Below, piece after piece: positions 7,128 through 17,008 of a stretch of 35,815 nt of DNA. How positions within the stretch are numbered: position 1 is the stretch's first letter; each line of letters opens with the position of its first letter. Under the pieces are notes generated by a model, which had not been told where the DNA came from, did not search any database, and saw nothing but the letters and a program-made list of their open reading frames with translations. A program made the position numbers and the translations under genes. Origin of the DNA: Kocuria palustris (GTDB taxonomy: Bacteria > Actinomycetota > Actinomycetes > Actinomycetales > Micrococcaceae). The stretch spans positions 1 to 35,815 of the forward strand of contig NZ_VDOR01000016.1 in the NCBI RefSeq assembly GCF_007666205.1. Reading direction: 5' to 3'.

Positions 7128-7766
7128 ATGACTGTGAAGATCCTCGTCGTCGACAACTACGACAGCTTCGTCTACACGCTCGTGGGCTATCTGCAGCAGC
7201 TGGGGGCCGAGACCACGGTGGTGCGCAACGACGAGCTGTCCGAGACCGAGATCGGCGAGCTGGCCGAGCGCCACGACGGGGTCATGCTCTCCCCGGGCCC
7301 CGGTGCCCCCGCGGACGCCGGGGTGTGCGCCTCGCTGGTCCGCGGCAGCGAGCGGACGGGCCGGCCCCTCTTCGGCGTCTGCCTGGGGCATCAGTCCCTC
7401 GGTGAGGTGTTCGGCGGGAGCGTCGGCCATTCCGAGCAGCTCATGCACGGCAAGACCTCCGAGGTCCATCACGACGGCGCCGGGGTGTTCGCCGGCGTCC
7501 CGTCCCCGTTCACCGCGACGCGCTACCACTCGCTGAGCGTGTCGCCCGAGGGCATCCCCGAGACGCTGCGGGTGACCGCCTGGACCGAGGACGGGCACAT
7601 CATGGGCCTCTCCCACCGCGGGGCGCCCATCCACGGGGTGCAGTTCCACCCGGAGTCGGTGCTCACGGAATCGGGGCACCTCATGCTCGGCAACTGGCTG
7701 GAGATGTGCGGGCTCGAGGGCGCGGCCCGCTCCGCCGCCGGGCTGTCGCCGCTGCTGGCCCGCTGA
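7128..7766 (+). CDS. trpG: Glutamine amidotransferase, anthranilate/aminodeoxychorismate synthase component II
   Basis: This 212-residue class I glutamine amidotransferase releases ammonia from glutamine for anthranilate or 4-amino-4-deoxychorismate synthesis. ILVVDNYDSFVY opens the protein; the catalytic Cys85 is in GVCLGHQ, and H174 and E176 are in VQFHPES. GGSVGHSEQLMHGK and RYHSLSV are family-typical. The ATG at 7128 follows AGGAGG at 7116-7121. No component I gene is adjacent, so whether it serves tryptophan or folate synthesis, or both, is open. The placement between the sortase genes and pknB is the same as the orphan trpG of mycobacteria. Confidence 0.92.
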   Translation: MTVKILVVDNYDSFVYTLVGYLQQLGAETTVVRNDELSETEIGELAERHDGVMLSPGPGAPADAGVCASLVRGSERTGRPLFGVCLGHQSLGEVFGGSVGHSEQLMHGKTSEVHHDGAGVFAGVPSPFTATRYHSLSVSPEGIPETLRVTAWTEDGHIMGLSHRGAPIHGVQFHPESVLTESGHLMLGNWLEMCGLEGAARSAAGLSPLLAR

Positions 7767-7787
7767 GGGCGCCTCCTGCCCGAGAGA

Positions 7788-7838
7788 TGACGACGAGGGG
7801 GCCTGCGCTCGGATCGAGCGCAGGCCCCCTCGTCGTCA
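7788..7838. terminator. 24-bp perfect hairpin between trpG and pknB
   Basis: Positions 7788-7811 pair without mismatch with 7815-7838 around a 3-base loop. It lies 21 bases after the trpG stop and about 90 bases beyond the pknB stop on the other strand, so it can end both converging transcripts. Confidence 0.8.
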
Positions 7839-7859
7839 CGGCACCGTCATGCGGTGCCG
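7839..7859. terminator. Second hairpin between trpG and pknB
   Basis: CGGCACCG at 7839-7846 and CGGTGCCG at 7852-7859 form an 8-bp perfect stem with a 5-base loop, directly abutting the larger hairpin. It would be the first hairpin met by transcripts coming from pknB. Confidence 0.5.
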
Positions 7860-7928
7860 GGCCGTGTCATCGCCCCGGCCCCAGGAGCAGGCGCAGGGCT
7901 CAGCACCGCGCGGGCCCTGCTGCGGGAC

Positions 7929-10445
7929 TCAGGACTGCTCGGCGCCGGTCGGGGCTCCGCCGGAGGGCGAACCGCCCGCGCTGCCGGAGCCGCCGGAGGA
8001 CGCGCCGCCGGTCGGGCGGCCGGCAGCCTGCTCGGAGCCGGAGCCGGAGCCGGTGTCGGCCGTGGCCGGGGCCTCAGCCGGCTGTCGGGACCCGGTGGCC
8101 GCGGCGCTCGGTGCGGGCTCACCTGCGCCGGGATCGCCCGAGCCCGGCGCGCCGGCGTCCGTGTCGCCGCCGGTGTTCCCGCCCGGGGTGCTCCCGGTGT
8201 CGCCACCCGTGTCACCGCCGGTGCTGCCGCCCGGAGTGTCGCCGCCCGTGCTGCCGCTCGGCGTGTCCCCGGTGTCGCCACCCGTGTCACCGCCGGCGTC
8301 TCCGCCGGTGTTGCCGCCGGTGTTCCCGCCCGGGGTGTCGTCGGCATTGCCGCCCGGGGCGCCGCCGGTGCTGCCGCCCGTGTCGCCGCCGCTGCTCCCC
8401 CCGGTGCTGCCGCCCGGGGTGTCGCCGCCGGTGTTGCCACCGGAGCCGCCGCCCGCGTTCCCACCGGTCTCGCCCCCGGAGCCGCCACCGCCGTCGCCCG
8501 TCGAGGACCGGCCATCGGCAGGGGCCGCCGCGACGGTGATCGTGATGGTGCTGCCCTGGGACACGTCGTCGCCGCCGTCCACGGACTGACGCACGACCGT
8601 GCCGGCCGGCTGGTCCGTCGTCTCCGTCTGCGCGACGGCCGTCTCGAGCTGCGTGTCGTCCGCGGCCAGGCGGTCGCTCGCCTCCTCCTGGGTCATGCCC
8701 GTGACGTCGGGGACCGTGACGCGCCCGGTCGACAGGGCGATGCCGACCGATGAGTCCCGGGCGACCTCTTCGCCGCCCTCGGGATCGGTGGCCACGACCA
8801 TGTCGGCCGGGACATCCGGGGAGTTCCGGGTCCGGGTCTGCTCCTCCGGCTCGAGCCCCGCCGCGGAGATCATCTCGCGGACGTAGCTCTCGGACTGGCC
8901 CTCCAGGTCCGTGGGAACCGTCACGGCCTCGCTGCCCTCGGAGACCGTGAGGGTGACGGTCGAGCCCTCATCGACCTCCGAGCCCTCGCCGGGCTCGACC
9001 GAGACCACGTGATCGCGCGGCACATCGGTGCTGAGCTCCTCCTCGACCTCCACGGAGAGCCCGGCGTCGTCGAGCTGGCTCTGCGCCTCGTCGGCCTCGA
9101 CGCCCACGACCTCGGGGATCTCCACCGAGTCCGGGCCGCGGCCGAACCAGAGGAAGGCCGCGATCGCGGCGCCGGCCAGGAGCAGCAGCGGGATCAGCCA
9201 GAGCAGGGGAGCGCGGCCCTCCCGCTCCTCGTCGCGCGCGGCCGCCGGGCGGCTGCCGCGCGGGGCATCGGGATCGAGCTCGGGCCCCGGGCCCGCCTGC
9301 GGCTCGTCGGCCGAGGACCTGATCGTGAAGACGGGCGCGGCCGCCGAGGCATCGGACCCCTCGCCGGCCGGCCCGGCCGCCTGGGCTGCGCCCGCGGCCG
9401 CTCCGGCGCCCAGCCCGGCGCCCGCGGCGACACCGGCCACCTGGGTGTGCGGACCGTCCTGGTCCTCGGACCCGATCCGGGCCCGATCCTGCGCGCCGGT
9501 CTGCCCGGAGCCCGTGCCGGCGCCGGCTGCCGAGGCGCCCAGGGCGGAAGCCCCGCCGACCGGGCGAGTCATCGTGGTCGCATCGATCTCGCTGACTCCG
9601 CGCAGGCCGATGACGGCCTGGCGCATCTCCTCCGCGGTCTGGAACCGGGCGTCCCGGGGCTTGGCCAGCGCCTTGCCCATGAACTCGTCGAAGTCGGGAT
9701 GCAGCTGCGGTGCGAGGCTCGACGGCTGCGGCGGCGCGTCGCGGACGTGCTGCGCCGCGATGTCGACCGAGGCCTCGCCCACGAAGGGCGCACGCCCGGT
9801 GAGCATCTCGAAGAACACGCAGGCGGCCGAGTAGAGGTCGGAGCGGGCGTCGACGTTCTCGCCCCGGGCCTGCTCGGGGGAGAGGTACTGCGCGGTCCCC
9901 AGGACGGCCTGCGTCTGCGTCAGGGCGGCCTGGGTGTCCTCGACCGCGCGGGCGATGCCGAAGTCCATCACCTTGACGCGGTTGTCGGGCGTGATGACGA
10001 CGTTGGCGGGCTTGATGTCCCGGTGGACGATGCCCGAGCGGTGGCTGTAGGCCAGCGCGTCGAGGATGCCCTCCATGGCATGCACGGACTCCTCCGTGCT
10101 GAGCCGGTCCTCGCGGATGAGCTGGCGCAGCGTCTGGCCCGGCACGTACTCCATGACGATGAAGGGGCAGGCGACATCCGAGGGCACGTCCGGGGGGATC
10201 TCGCCGGTGTCGTAGACGGACGTGATGGTGTGGTGGTTCAGCCCGGCGACCGCCTGGGCCTCCCGCTGGAACCTCTCCTGGAAGGAGTCGTCGCGCGCGA
10301 GCTCGGGCTTGAGGACCTTGATCGCGACATCGCGGCCGAGCCGCCTGTCGGAGGCCAGGTACACCGTGGCCATGCCGCCGCGTCCGATGGTCTCCTTGAC
10401 CTCGTAGCGGTTGTTGATCAGCTCGGGGATGGGGGACTGCTCCAT
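7929..10445 (-). CDS. pknB: PASTA-domain serine/threonine kinase PknB with glycine-rich tail
   Basis: PknB senses muropeptides or lipid II and phosphorylates division and wall-synthesis proteins. The 838-residue protein has a cytoplasmic Hanks kinase domain (about 12-285): GRGGMATVYL, Lys43, H-R-D143, DFG at 161-163 and a TQTQAVLGTAQY activation loop. A long Ala/Gly juxtamembrane linker leads to one membrane helix (413-433) and three extracellular PASTA repeats (about 441-503, 506-573, 575-640), against four in M. tuberculosis. A low-complexity tail of about 198 residues follows, first Gly/Thr/Asp/Asn-rich and then Pro/Ala/Ser-rich. It starts two bases after the pknA stop and ends a seven-gene operon. 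Kinase identity is firm; the tail is unexplained. Confidence 0.95.
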   Translation of the reverse strand: MEQSPIPELINNRYEVKETIGRGGMATVYLASDRRLGRDVAIKVLKPELARDDSFQERFQREAQAVAGLNHHTITSVYDTGEIPPDVPSDVACPFIVMEYVPGQTLRQLIREDRLSTEESVHAMEGILDALAYSHRSGIVHRDIKPANVVITPDNRVKVMDFGIARAVEDTQAALTQTQAVLGTAQYLSPEQARGENVDARSDLYSAACVFFEMLTGRAPFVGEASVDIAAQHVRDAPPQPSSLAPQLHPDFDEFMGKALAKPRDARFQTAEEMRQAVIGLRGVSEIDATTMTRPVGGASALGASAAGAGTGSGQTGAQDRARIGSEDQDGPHTQVAGVAAGAGLGAGAAAGAAQAAGPAGEGSDASAAAPVFTIRSSADEPQAGPGPELDPDAPRGSRPAAARDEEREGRAPLLWLIPLLLLAGAAIAAFLWFGRGPDSVEIPEVVGVEADEAQSQLDDAGLSVEVEEELSTDVPRDHVVSVEPGEGSEVDEGSTVTLTVSEGSEAVTVPTDLEGQSESYVREMISAAGLEPEEQTRTRNSPDVPADMVVATDPEGGEEVARDSSVGIALSTGRVTVPDVTGMTQEEASDRLAADDTQLETAVAQTETTDQPAGTVVRQSVDGGDDVSQGSTITITVAAAPADGRSSTGDGGGGSGGETGGNAGGGSGGNTGGDTPGGSTGGSSGGDTGGSTGGAPGGNADDTPGGNTGGNTGGDAGGDTGGDTGDTPSGSTGGDTPGGSTGGDTGGDTGSTPGGNTGGDTDAGAPGSGDPGAGEPAPSAAATGSRQPAEAPATADTGSGSGSEQAAGRPTGGASSGGSGSAGGSPSGGAPTGAEQS
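8135..8500. repeat. Degenerate minisatellite encoding the Gly/Thr tail of PknB
   Basis: Variations of GGN-TGG, GGD-TGG and GGS-TGG (residues about 650-770 of PknB) repeat on a 3- to 6-codon pattern, visible on the plus strand as recurring CCGCCGGTG and CCCGCCCGG blocks. Repeat units vary in the third base and in the D/N/S/A position, so the array is not freshly amplified, but it is prone to length change. Confidence 0.75.
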
Positions 10446-10447
10446 GA

Positions 10448-12328
10448 TCAGCCTTCCGCCGGCAGCGACTCGGCGGCATCGGCCGCCGGGGCGGCGCCTG
10501 CTGCGGTCTCTGCGGTCTGCTCGGTCTCGGTCTCGGGGCCGCCCGGCTCCGGGGACGAGGGGGCCGGGGCGGCCGCGCTGGGCTGGGCCGCCTCCGAGGT
10601 CGTCGGGGAGGGGCCCGCGCCATCGGCGCTGCCCGCGACGTAGAGGTCGACGGAGGAGCCGACCTCCACCTCCTCGCCGCCGCCGGGCTGCACCCGCACG
10701 ACGTCGCCGTCGTCCTGGGCGTCGGTCTCCTCGTAGTACACGTCGACGTTGACGCCCAGGCCGGTGATCTCTCCCGTCACCTCGCCGGCAGGGCGCCCCG
10801 TCAGGTCATCCGGGAGGGTCACCATCTCGGGCCCGCTCGAATGCGTCACGGTCACGGTGTCCCCGGGGGACAGGGTGCCCGCGGGCGAGACCGCCAGGAC
10901 CTCCCCCTCCGGAGCGCTGCCGGCCTGGGCCACCTGCTCCACGTTGAGCCCGCGGGCCGTCAGATCCGCCACGACGTCGTCGACGTCCTGGCCGATGAGG
11001 TCCTCGGCGACGACCTCGACGGCGGCCGCGCCCGGCTGGGTCGAGGACGAGGCCGACGACGTCGACACGGTGCCCTCGGGCGCTCCGGACGTCTGCCCGC
11101 CGGACATCAGCAGAGCCGTCAGAAGGCCGACCACGGCCAGTGCGAGCACGACGACGAGCCAGATCAGGAGGCGGCCGGAGCCGGCGCCCGAACCGCCCGC
11201 GCTCGCGGAGCTGCCGCCGCGTCCTCCCGCCGGCGACGCCGGGGCGGCGGGGTTGCCGGTTCGGTCCGGGCTCGCGGAGGTGCCCGCGGCCGGGGGCACG
11301 GCGTCGATGGCGGCGGTCGCGTCGTCGGCCCGGTCCCCGGCGCCCCGTGCGGAGGCCGCGGTGGCTCCCGCGGCTCCGGCGGCTCCGGCGGCGCCCGCCG
11401 CCGCGGCGCTCGAGCCGCGGGAGCGGGGGCCGCCGTCGTCCGAGCGCGGGGACCGGCCCTGATCCAGGAAGGGGCGCATGCCGGGGACGGCCGCCGCGGC
11501 CGCCTCGAGATCCCCGCGCCGGATCGCGTCCACGGCGCCGGCCAGGGCGCCCGCCGTGGACGGGCGGTCGGCCGGGTCCTTGGCGAGCATCGACATGATC
11601 AGCGCGGCGGCGCCGGCCGGGATGTCCTTGGGCAGGGGCGGCGGGGGATCGTTGACCTGCGCGAGCGCGATCGCGATCTGCGAGTCCCCCGTGAACGGCC
11701 GCTTCCCGGCCAGGCACTCGTAGCCGATGATGCCCAGCGAGTAGATGTCGGAGGAGCCCGTGGCCGTCTGGCCGGTGGCCTGCTCGGGCGCCAGGTACTG
11801 GGCGGTGCCCATGACCTGCCCCGTGGCCGTGAGGGGCACCTGATCGGCCACGCGCGCGATGCCGAAGTCGGTGACCTTGACCCGCTTCTCCGGTGTGATC
11901 ATGAGGTTGCCCGGCTTGACGTCGCGGTGCACCAGGCCCTGCGCGTGGGCGGCGGCCAGTGCGCGGGCGGTCTGGCCGATGTAGTTCAGGACGTCGTCGA
12001 CGGGCAGCCGCCGGTCGCGGTCGATCAGGTTCGACAGCGGCTCCCCGGGCACGAGCTCCATGACCAGATAGGCGGAGCCGTCGTCCTCGCCGTAGTCGTA
12101 GACGTTCGCGACGCCGGGGTGGTTCAGCAGCGCGGTGTGCCGGGCCTCCGCGCGGAAGCGCTGGAGGAAGTTGGGATCGCCGTTGTACTCCTCCTTGAGG
12201 ATCTTGACGGCGACGATGCGGCCGAGGACCTGATCCTTGGCCTTCCACACCTCGCCCATGCCGCCGATCGCGATGCGGTCGGTCAGGGCGTACCTCTCGC
12301 CGAGGACGGTCTTCTTGGACGGTCTCAT
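10448..12328 (-). CDS. pknA: Serine/threonine kinase PknA, with two PASTA domains
   Basis: This 626-residue kinase precedes pknB. The catalytic domain (about 13-270) has the glycine loop IAIGGMGEV (19-27), Lys42, H-R-D136, DFG at 154-156 and the activation segment [13 protein letters not shown] low-complexity Ala/Gly/Ser linker (about 290-385) leads to one membrane helix (387-409). Outside lie two PASTA-like repeats (about 436-499 and 501-566) and a Pro/Ala/Thr/Glu tail. Mycobacterial PknA has no PASTA domains, so both kinases here may sense wall precursors. The ATG at 12328 overlaps the pbpA stop (ATGA). It regulates growth and division together with PknB and is reversed by PstP. Confidence 0.93.
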   Translation of the reverse strand: MRPSKKTVLGERYALTDRIAIGGMGEVWKAKDQVLGRIVAVKILKEEYNGDPNFLQRFRAEARHTALLNHPGVANVYDYGEDDGSAYLVMELVPGEPLSNLIDRDRRLPVDDVLNYIGQTARALAAAHAQGLVHRDVKPGNLMITPEKRVKVTDFGIARVADQVPLTATGQVMGTAQYLAPEQATGQTATGSSDIYSLGIIGYECLAGKRPFTGDSQIAIALAQVNDPPPPLPKDIPAGAAALIMSMLAKDPADRPSTAGALAGAVDAIRRGDLEAAAAAVPGMRPFLDQGRSPRSDDGGPRSRGSSAAAAGAAGAAGAAGATAASARGAGDRADDATAAIDAVPPAAGTSASPDRTGNPAAPASPAGGRGGSSASAGGSGAGSGRLLIWLVVVLALAVVGLLTALLMSGGQTSGAPEGTVSTSSASSSTQPGAAAVEVVAEDLIGQDVDDVVADLTARGLNVEQVAQAGSAPEGEVLAVSPAGTLSPGDTVTVTHSSGPEMVTLPDDLTGRPAGEVTGEITGLGVNVDVYYEETDAQDDGDVVRVQPGGGEEVEVGSSVDLYVAGSADGAGPSPTTSEAAQPSAAAPAPSSPEPGGPETETEQTAETAAGAAPAADAAESLPAEG

Positions 12329-13770
12329 CGATTCAACACCGCCTCGAACATTCGCTGGGCACTGGGGGAAGTCAGGGTGGACGCAGTGGAGACGTCGACG
12401 TCCTCGAACACGACGGCGATCGCGATCTCCGGGTCGTCGGCCGGGGCGAAGCCCGTGAACCAGGAGTCGGTCAGCCCGGATTCCGATCCGATCTCGGCCG
12501 TGCCGGTCTTGCCGGCGACGGAGTGGCCGGGGACGGCGGCACCGCGTGCGATCCCATTGTCCACGTCGGAGACCATCAGTTCCTCCACGGTGTCCGCGAC
12601 GTCCTTCGATGTCGCCTGGTTCATCTGCTCGGGCTCGAAGCCCTGGATCGCGGAGAGGTCCGAGGAGCGGACCTGGTCGACGGCCTGGGGCTTCATGAGC
12701 ACTCCGTCGTTCGCGATCGCCGCCGAGACCATGGCGACCTGCAGAGGGGTCGAGCGGACGTCGTACTGGCCGATGGATGCCATGGCCAGCTCGGCATCGG
12801 TCATCCCCGTGGGGAACGACGACGGCGTGACGTCCATGGGGATCGCGATCTCCTGGCCGTAGCCGAAGTTCTCGGCCGTCTGGGCGATCCGCTCCTCGCC
12901 GAGGTCCATCGCGATCTGCGCGAACGGCACGTTGCACGAGTTCTCCAGCGCGAACTGCAGGTCCGCGACGTCGCGGGCGTCGCACGGTCCGCCGCGGTAG
13001 TTCGGCAGCGAGATCGAGGTGCCGGGCAGCTCGAGCTCGGCGGGGTTCGGGATCTCGGTGTCGGTCGTGTACTCGCCCGACTCCAGCGCGGCCACCGTGT
13101 CGATGATCTTGAATGTCGAGGCCGGCGAGTAGAGGTCGCCGCCGATCGCCCGGTTCGTCATGGGATCGGCGGGATCGCTGTGGTAGGCGTCCGCGGCGGC
13201 CACGACCTCCTCCGTGTCGTGCGAGGACATGGCGTTGGGGTCGAAGTCCGGGGACGAGGCCATGGCCAGGATGCGCCCGGTGTCCGGCTCGAGCGCGACG
13301 ATCGAGCCCTGGCGCCCCTGCAGGGACTCGTCGGCGATCTGCTGCAGCTCGGGGTCCAGGGTGGTCTCGACGGAGGCGCCGGTCTGGTGATCGCCGGACA
13401 GGGTCGACATGACGCGGTCGTAGAACTGGTCGTCGGAGGAGCCCGAGAGCTCGTCGCCCATCTCCTTCTCCAGGCCCGTGGCCCCGTAGACGGGCGAGAA
13501 GTACCCGGTCACCTCGGAGTAGAGGTCCCCCTGCGGGTACTCGCGGGCGTAGGCGTAGTCGCCCTCCGCCGGCACGGAGCGCGCGATCTCCTCGCCGCCG
13601 GCCAGGATCGAGCCGCGGTCGCGGCCGAACTGCTCGTAGAGCGAGCGGGTGTTCCAGGGATCGGCGGCCAGCGAGCGCTGCTGGAAGAACATGATCGACG
13701 TGAGCGCCAGCAGCAGCACGGCGAACATCGCGACGGCTGCCAGCCAGACATGGCGGATCGAGCGGTTCAC
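12325..13770 (-). CDS. pbpA: Penicillin-binding protein 2-type transpeptidase PbpA
   Basis: This 481-residue class B penicillin-binding protein crosslinks peptidoglycan during elongation and septation. It has a single N-terminal membrane anchor (about 8-29), a short dimerisation region and the transpeptidase domain. The catalytic motifs are S218-T-F-K221, S278-C-N280 and K421-T-G. Cys263 and Cys279, near the SxN motif, could form the disulfide seen in actinobacterial PbpA. The length is close to mycobacterial PbpA (491). The GTG at 13770 overlaps the rodA stop (GTGA), and its own stop overlaps the pknA start. It is expected to work with the RodA/FtsW glycosyltransferase encoded just upstream. 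Confidence 0.95.
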   Translation of the reverse strand: MNRSIRHVWLAAVAMFAVLLLALTSIMFFQQRSLAADPWNTRSLYEQFGRDRGSILAGGEEIARSVPAEGDYAYAREYPQGDLYSEVTGYFSPVYGATGLEKEMGDELSGSSDDQFYDRVMSTLSGDHQTGASVETTLDPELQQIADESLQGRQGSIVALEPDTGRILAMASSPDFDPNAMSSHDTEEVVAAADAYHSDPADPMTNRAIGGDLYSPASTFKIIDTVAALESGEYTTDTEIPNPAELELPGTSISLPNYRGGPCDARDVADLQFALENSCNVPFAQIAMDLGEERIAQTAENFGYGQEIAIPMDVTPSSFPTGMTDAELAMASIGQYDVRSTPLQVAMVSAAIANDGVLMKPQAVDQVRSSDLSAIQGFEPEQMNQATSKDVADTVEELMVSDVDNGIARGAAVPGHSVAGKTGTAEIGSESGLTDSWFTGFAPADDPEIAIAVVFEDVDVSTASTLTSPSAQRMFEAVLNR

Positions 13771-15425
13771 GGCCGGCCTCCTCTCTCGGGCTCGTCGCGG
13801 CGGCGATCGACGGGGCGGATCTCGGTGGGCTCGTCCTCCGCGGCGGGCCAGGACCCCTTCGCGGCCTCCGGCCGCTGGGAGTCCGGGGGGCCGGGGGCCG
13901 CTGCGGGGCCGTGGTCCCGGTCGGCGGAGCCGCGCTGCTCCCGCCGGGCCCGGCGGCGCTCGGCCCGCTCGGCGCGCGCCCTCTCCTCGGACCGGGCCCG
14001 CTCGGCGTCCTCCTGCTCGTGGGCCTCGAACTCCGCGATCTCCGCATCGGTGGCGGGCCCGTGGACGAGCGGGCGGCGTGCGGAGTGCGAGATCGCCAGC
14101 AGGATCGCCACGATCATCCAGTTCGAGAGCATCGACGAGCCGCCGGCGGACATGAACGGGGTCGTGAGCCCGGTCAGCGGGATGACCCGGGTGACGCCGC
14201 CGACCACGACGAACAGCTGGATGACCATGATCGAGGCCAGGCCCGCGGCCAGGAGCTTGCCGAAGGTGTCCGTCGTGCCCAGCGCGGCGCGGAAGCCGCG
14301 CGAGGCCAGCAGGAAGAAGAGCACGAGGATCGCGCTCACGCCGATGAGCCCGAGCTCCTCGCCGAAGGCGGCGATGATCATGTCCGAGTTGGCGTAGGAC
14401 ACCAGGTCGGGACGGCCCTGGCCCCAGCCCTGCCCGAACAGCCCTCCCGAGGCCAGCCCGAAGATGCCCTGGACGATCTGCCGCGAGCCGCCGACCGGCG
14501 CCTCGTAGATCTCCGGGTCGAAGGCGTGGATCCAGGAGTCCAGGCGGGCCGCGACGTGGCCGAAGGTCTGCGAGGCGACCACGCCGCCGGCGGCGACGAA
14601 GATCAGGCCGAGGATGATCCAGCTCAGCCGGCCCGTGGCCAGGTACAGCATGGCGACGAAGAGCCCGAAGAAGAGGATCGCGGTGCCGAGGTCGCGCTGC
14701 AGGACGAGCACGCCGATGGACACGAGCCATGCGGCGAACAGGGGCGCCAGATCGCGGAAGCGCGGCAGGTGCAGCGGGCCGATCTTGGGTCCGGCCAGCA
14801 GGATGACGTCGCGGTTGGTCGAGAGGTAGCCCGCGAAGAAGATCGCCAGGGTGATCTTGGCGATCTCGCCGGGCTGGAAGGTGCGCCCGCCGATCGAGAT
14901 CCAGATCCGGGCGCCGTTGATCTCGGTGCCCAGCCCCGGCAGCAGGGGCAGGACCAGCAGGATCGCCGAGGCCAGCAGCGAGATGTACGTGATCCGACGC
15001 AGCGCGCGGTGGTCCCGCAGCAGCACGAGCACGATGGCCGCGGCCGCCAGGCCCACGCCCGTCCACAGGACCTGGCTGGACGCCGCCGTCGAGTCCATGA
15101 GCAGGTCGATCCGGTGGATCATGGCCAGGCCCAGGCCGTTGAGCGTGACCACGATCGGCAGGATGTACGGGTCGGCGTACGGGGCCCGCAGCCACAGGAT
15201 GACGTGCAGCAGCAGAGCACCGCCGCCGAGCACGACGGCCGTGCGCAGGACGTGGGCGCTGTCCTCCGCGAAGCGCTCGGGGTCCACCAGGAAGTTCGCA
15301 CCGACCCCCAGGGCGAGCGCGAGCAGCAGCAGCGCGAGCTCCGTCAGGCGCCGGCGGCGCTGCTGCGGCTCCAGCGCGGGGCCGGTTCCGGCGGCCGCGG
15401 TGCGGGCGGGGGCGGTCGTCGACAT
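13767..15425 (-). CDS. rodA: SEDS-family peptidoglycan glycosyltransferase (RodA/FtsW)
   Basis: SEDS proteins polymerise lipid II into glycan strands in the membrane. About twelve hydrophobic helices cover residues 28-440. Hallmarks include the extracellular NGARIWI and FQPGEIAKI segments, [13 protein letters not shown], the [14 protein letters not shown] loop and the terminal [13 protein letters not shown] highly charged cytoplasmic tail of about 110 residues (450-552, rich in Glu, Arg and Ala) could be a target of the operon's kinases; that is inference. The ATG at 15425 shares one base with the pstP stop (TGATG). Position beside pbpA marks it as the partner of that transpeptidase. Confidence 0.94.
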   Translation of the reverse strand: MSTTAPARTAAAGTGPALEPQQRRRRLTELALLLLALALGVGANFLVDPERFAEDSAHVLRTAVVLGGGALLLHVILWLRAPYADPYILPIVVTLNGLGLAMIHRIDLLMDSTAASSQVLWTGVGLAAAAIVLVLLRDHRALRRITYISLLASAILLVLPLLPGLGTEINGARIWISIGGRTFQPGEIAKITLAIFFAGYLSTNRDVILLAGPKIGPLHLPRFRDLAPLFAAWLVSIGVLVLQRDLGTAILFFGLFVAMLYLATGRLSWIILGLIFVAAGGVVASQTFGHVAARLDSWIHAFDPEIYEAPVGGSRQIVQGIFGLASGGLFGQGWGQGRPDLVSYANSDMIIAAFGEELGLIGVSAILVLFFLLASRGFRAALGTTDTFGKLLAAGLASIMVIQLFVVVGGVTRVIPLTGLTTPFMSAGGSSMLSNWMIVAILLAISHSARRPLVHGPATDAEIAEFEAHEQEDAERARSEERARAERAERRRARREQRGSADRDHGPAAAPGPPDSQRPEAAKGSWPAAEDEPTEIRPVDRRRDEPERGGRP

Positions 15426-17005
15426 CAGCCCTGCCCTCCGTCATCGGCGCCCGCCGTGGCGGCGGGGGCGGACTCCTCCGCCTCGGGGAAGCTGACCGTT
15501 CCGGTCTCTGAGGGAGAGGGCTCGTCCGCGGGGCTCTCGCCGTCCGAGGCCTCCTCCTGCTGCTCGCGGTCGAAGCGGTCGGCGTCCGAGCGCAGTCCCA
15601 GCACGATGCTCTCGGCCTGGCCGAGATCCTCTGCGGCGATGGTGGATTCGACGCGGGAGCGGGCGTAGCCGGGGAGGTCGTCGACCGGGAGGTCGGTGGT
15701 GCGCTCGATCTCCGACAGCGAGATCGGGCCCAGGCTCTGCGAGATGCCCTGGTAGATCGCCACGTGGGACCCGTCGGAGCCGACGTAGTACTGCTCCCGG
15801 ACCCAGTTCTGCGCCAGGAGCCCGGCCACGACCAGCGCGGCGATGACCACGAGGCCCACGAGCGCCCCGACGACCCGGCCGCGGCGCCGCGCTCCGCGCC
15901 CGCCCAGCGCGGAGTCGACCTCCGCGATGTCCGTGAGGCTGTCGGCGGCGGACGTGCGCACGAGCGTCGCGCGGCGCGCGGCCGCGGAGTCGCTGACCGT
16001 GGGGATGCGGCCGGTCTGCGTGGCATTGGCGGCCGCGCCGACCAGCACGTGCGGCAGCTCGTCGAGCCCCCGGCGCAGCTCGGCGGCGCTCGAGTCCCGG
16101 GGCCCCGGCCCGTCCTCGTGGTCGGGCTCGGCGGCCGCCCACGGCGCGGGCGTCTCGGGGGCCTCGGAGCCCCGGTCCGGGGCGGAGGAGCGGGCCCGCT
16201 CGGTGAGCTGATCCGAGGTCAGCGCCTCGTCGGGGTCGGGCACGGCCCCCGTGGGCTCCGTGTCGATCGGGGAGAGGTCGGCGGCGTCGACGACCTCCAG
16301 CACCGCGACGGTGACGTTGTCCGGGGCGCCGCGCTGGAGCGTGGCGCGCACGAGGGTCTGGGCGATCTCGTCGAGCTCTGCGTCGGAGCGCAGGAGCTCC
16401 TCGATCGCCGACGGCTTGACGACGGCGTTGAGGCCGTCGGAGCACAGCAGCCACCGCTCGCCGACGGCGGCGTCGTAGACCTCGGCCTCGAGCTCGGGGG
16501 AGGCGTCGACATCGCCCAGCACGCGCATGAGCACGTTGCGATGGGGGTGCGTCTCGGCCTCCTCCGGGCGCAGCCGGCCCTCCTCGATGAGCCGCTGCAC
16601 GAAGGTGTGATCGGTCGTGATCTGCTCGAAGGCGTCCCCGCGCAGGCGGTAGGCGCGGGAGTCGCCGATGTGGCACAGCGCGATCTGGTCGCCGTCGATC
16701 AGCAGCGAGGTCACGGTGGTGCCCATCCCCGCCAGCCGCGGCTGCTGGCGCACCAGCTCGGCGAGGTTCTGGTTGGCGTTCTGGATCTCGTCGGCCAGCT
16801 CCGTCACGGCGCGGCCGGCGTAGCCGTCGCGGTCCAGGTGCGTCAGGTCGATCACGGCCGAGGCGGAGGCGACGTCGCCGCCCACATGGCCGCCCATGCC
16901 ATCGGCGACGACGGCCAGGTGGCGTCCGGCGTAGGCGGAGTCGTCGTTCTTGGAGCGGATCCTGCCCACATCCGAGCGGGCCGCGAAGCGGAAGGCGAGG
17001 GCCAT
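15425..17005 (-). CDS. pstP: PP2C-family serine/threonine phosphatase PstP
   Basis: PstP dephosphorylates PknA, PknB and their targets. The 526-residue protein has a cytoplasmic PP2C domain (1-240) with the metal-binding Asp35 in VVADGMGGH, GD at 114-115 in CHIGDSRAYR, SDG at 189-191 and D229-N230. The N-terminal SDVGRIRSKNDDS replaces the usual RxxNED with KNDD, a conservative change. A long acidic linker (about 240-375) precedes a membrane helix (378-398) and an extracellular domain of about 128 residues with an acidic, Ser/Pro-rich end. The ATG at 17005 lies three bases after the fhaB stop. Confidence 0.95.
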   Translation of the reverse strand: MALAFRFAARSDVGRIRSKNDDSAYAGRHLAVVADGMGGHVGGDVASASAVIDLTHLDRDGYAGRAVTELADEIQNANQNLAELVRQQPRLAGMGTTVTSLLIDGDQIALCHIGDSRAYRLRGDAFEQITTDHTFVQRLIEEGRLRPEEAETHPHRNVLMRVLGDVDASPELEAEVYDAAVGERWLLCSDGLNAVVKPSAIEELLRSDAELDEIAQTLVRATLQRGAPDNVTVAVLEVVDAADLSPIDTEPTGAVPDPDEALTSDQLTERARSSAPDRGSEAPETPAPWAAAEPDHEDGPGPRDSSAAELRRGLDELPHVLVGAAANATQTGRIPTVSDSAAARRATLVRTSAADSLTDIAEVDSALGGRGARRRGRVVGALVGLVVIAALVVAGLLAQNWVREQYYVGSDGSHVAIYQGISQSLGPISLSEIERTTDLPVDDLPGYARSRVESTIAAEDLGQAESIVLGLRSDADRFDREQQEEASDGESPADEPSPSETGTVSFPEAEESAPAATAGADDGGQG

Positions 17006-17008
17006 GCG

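Noticed and set aside
8135-8500. A CRISPR array or direct-repeat array within pknB
   Set aside because: The repeated units are short codon-level Gly/Thr repeats inside one open frame, with no constant repeat and unique spacer structure.
7854-10643. Long plus-strand open frames across pknB and pknA
   Set aside because: They are antisense shadows of the kinase genes in GC-rich sequence; the minus-strand frames carry all the conserved motifs.
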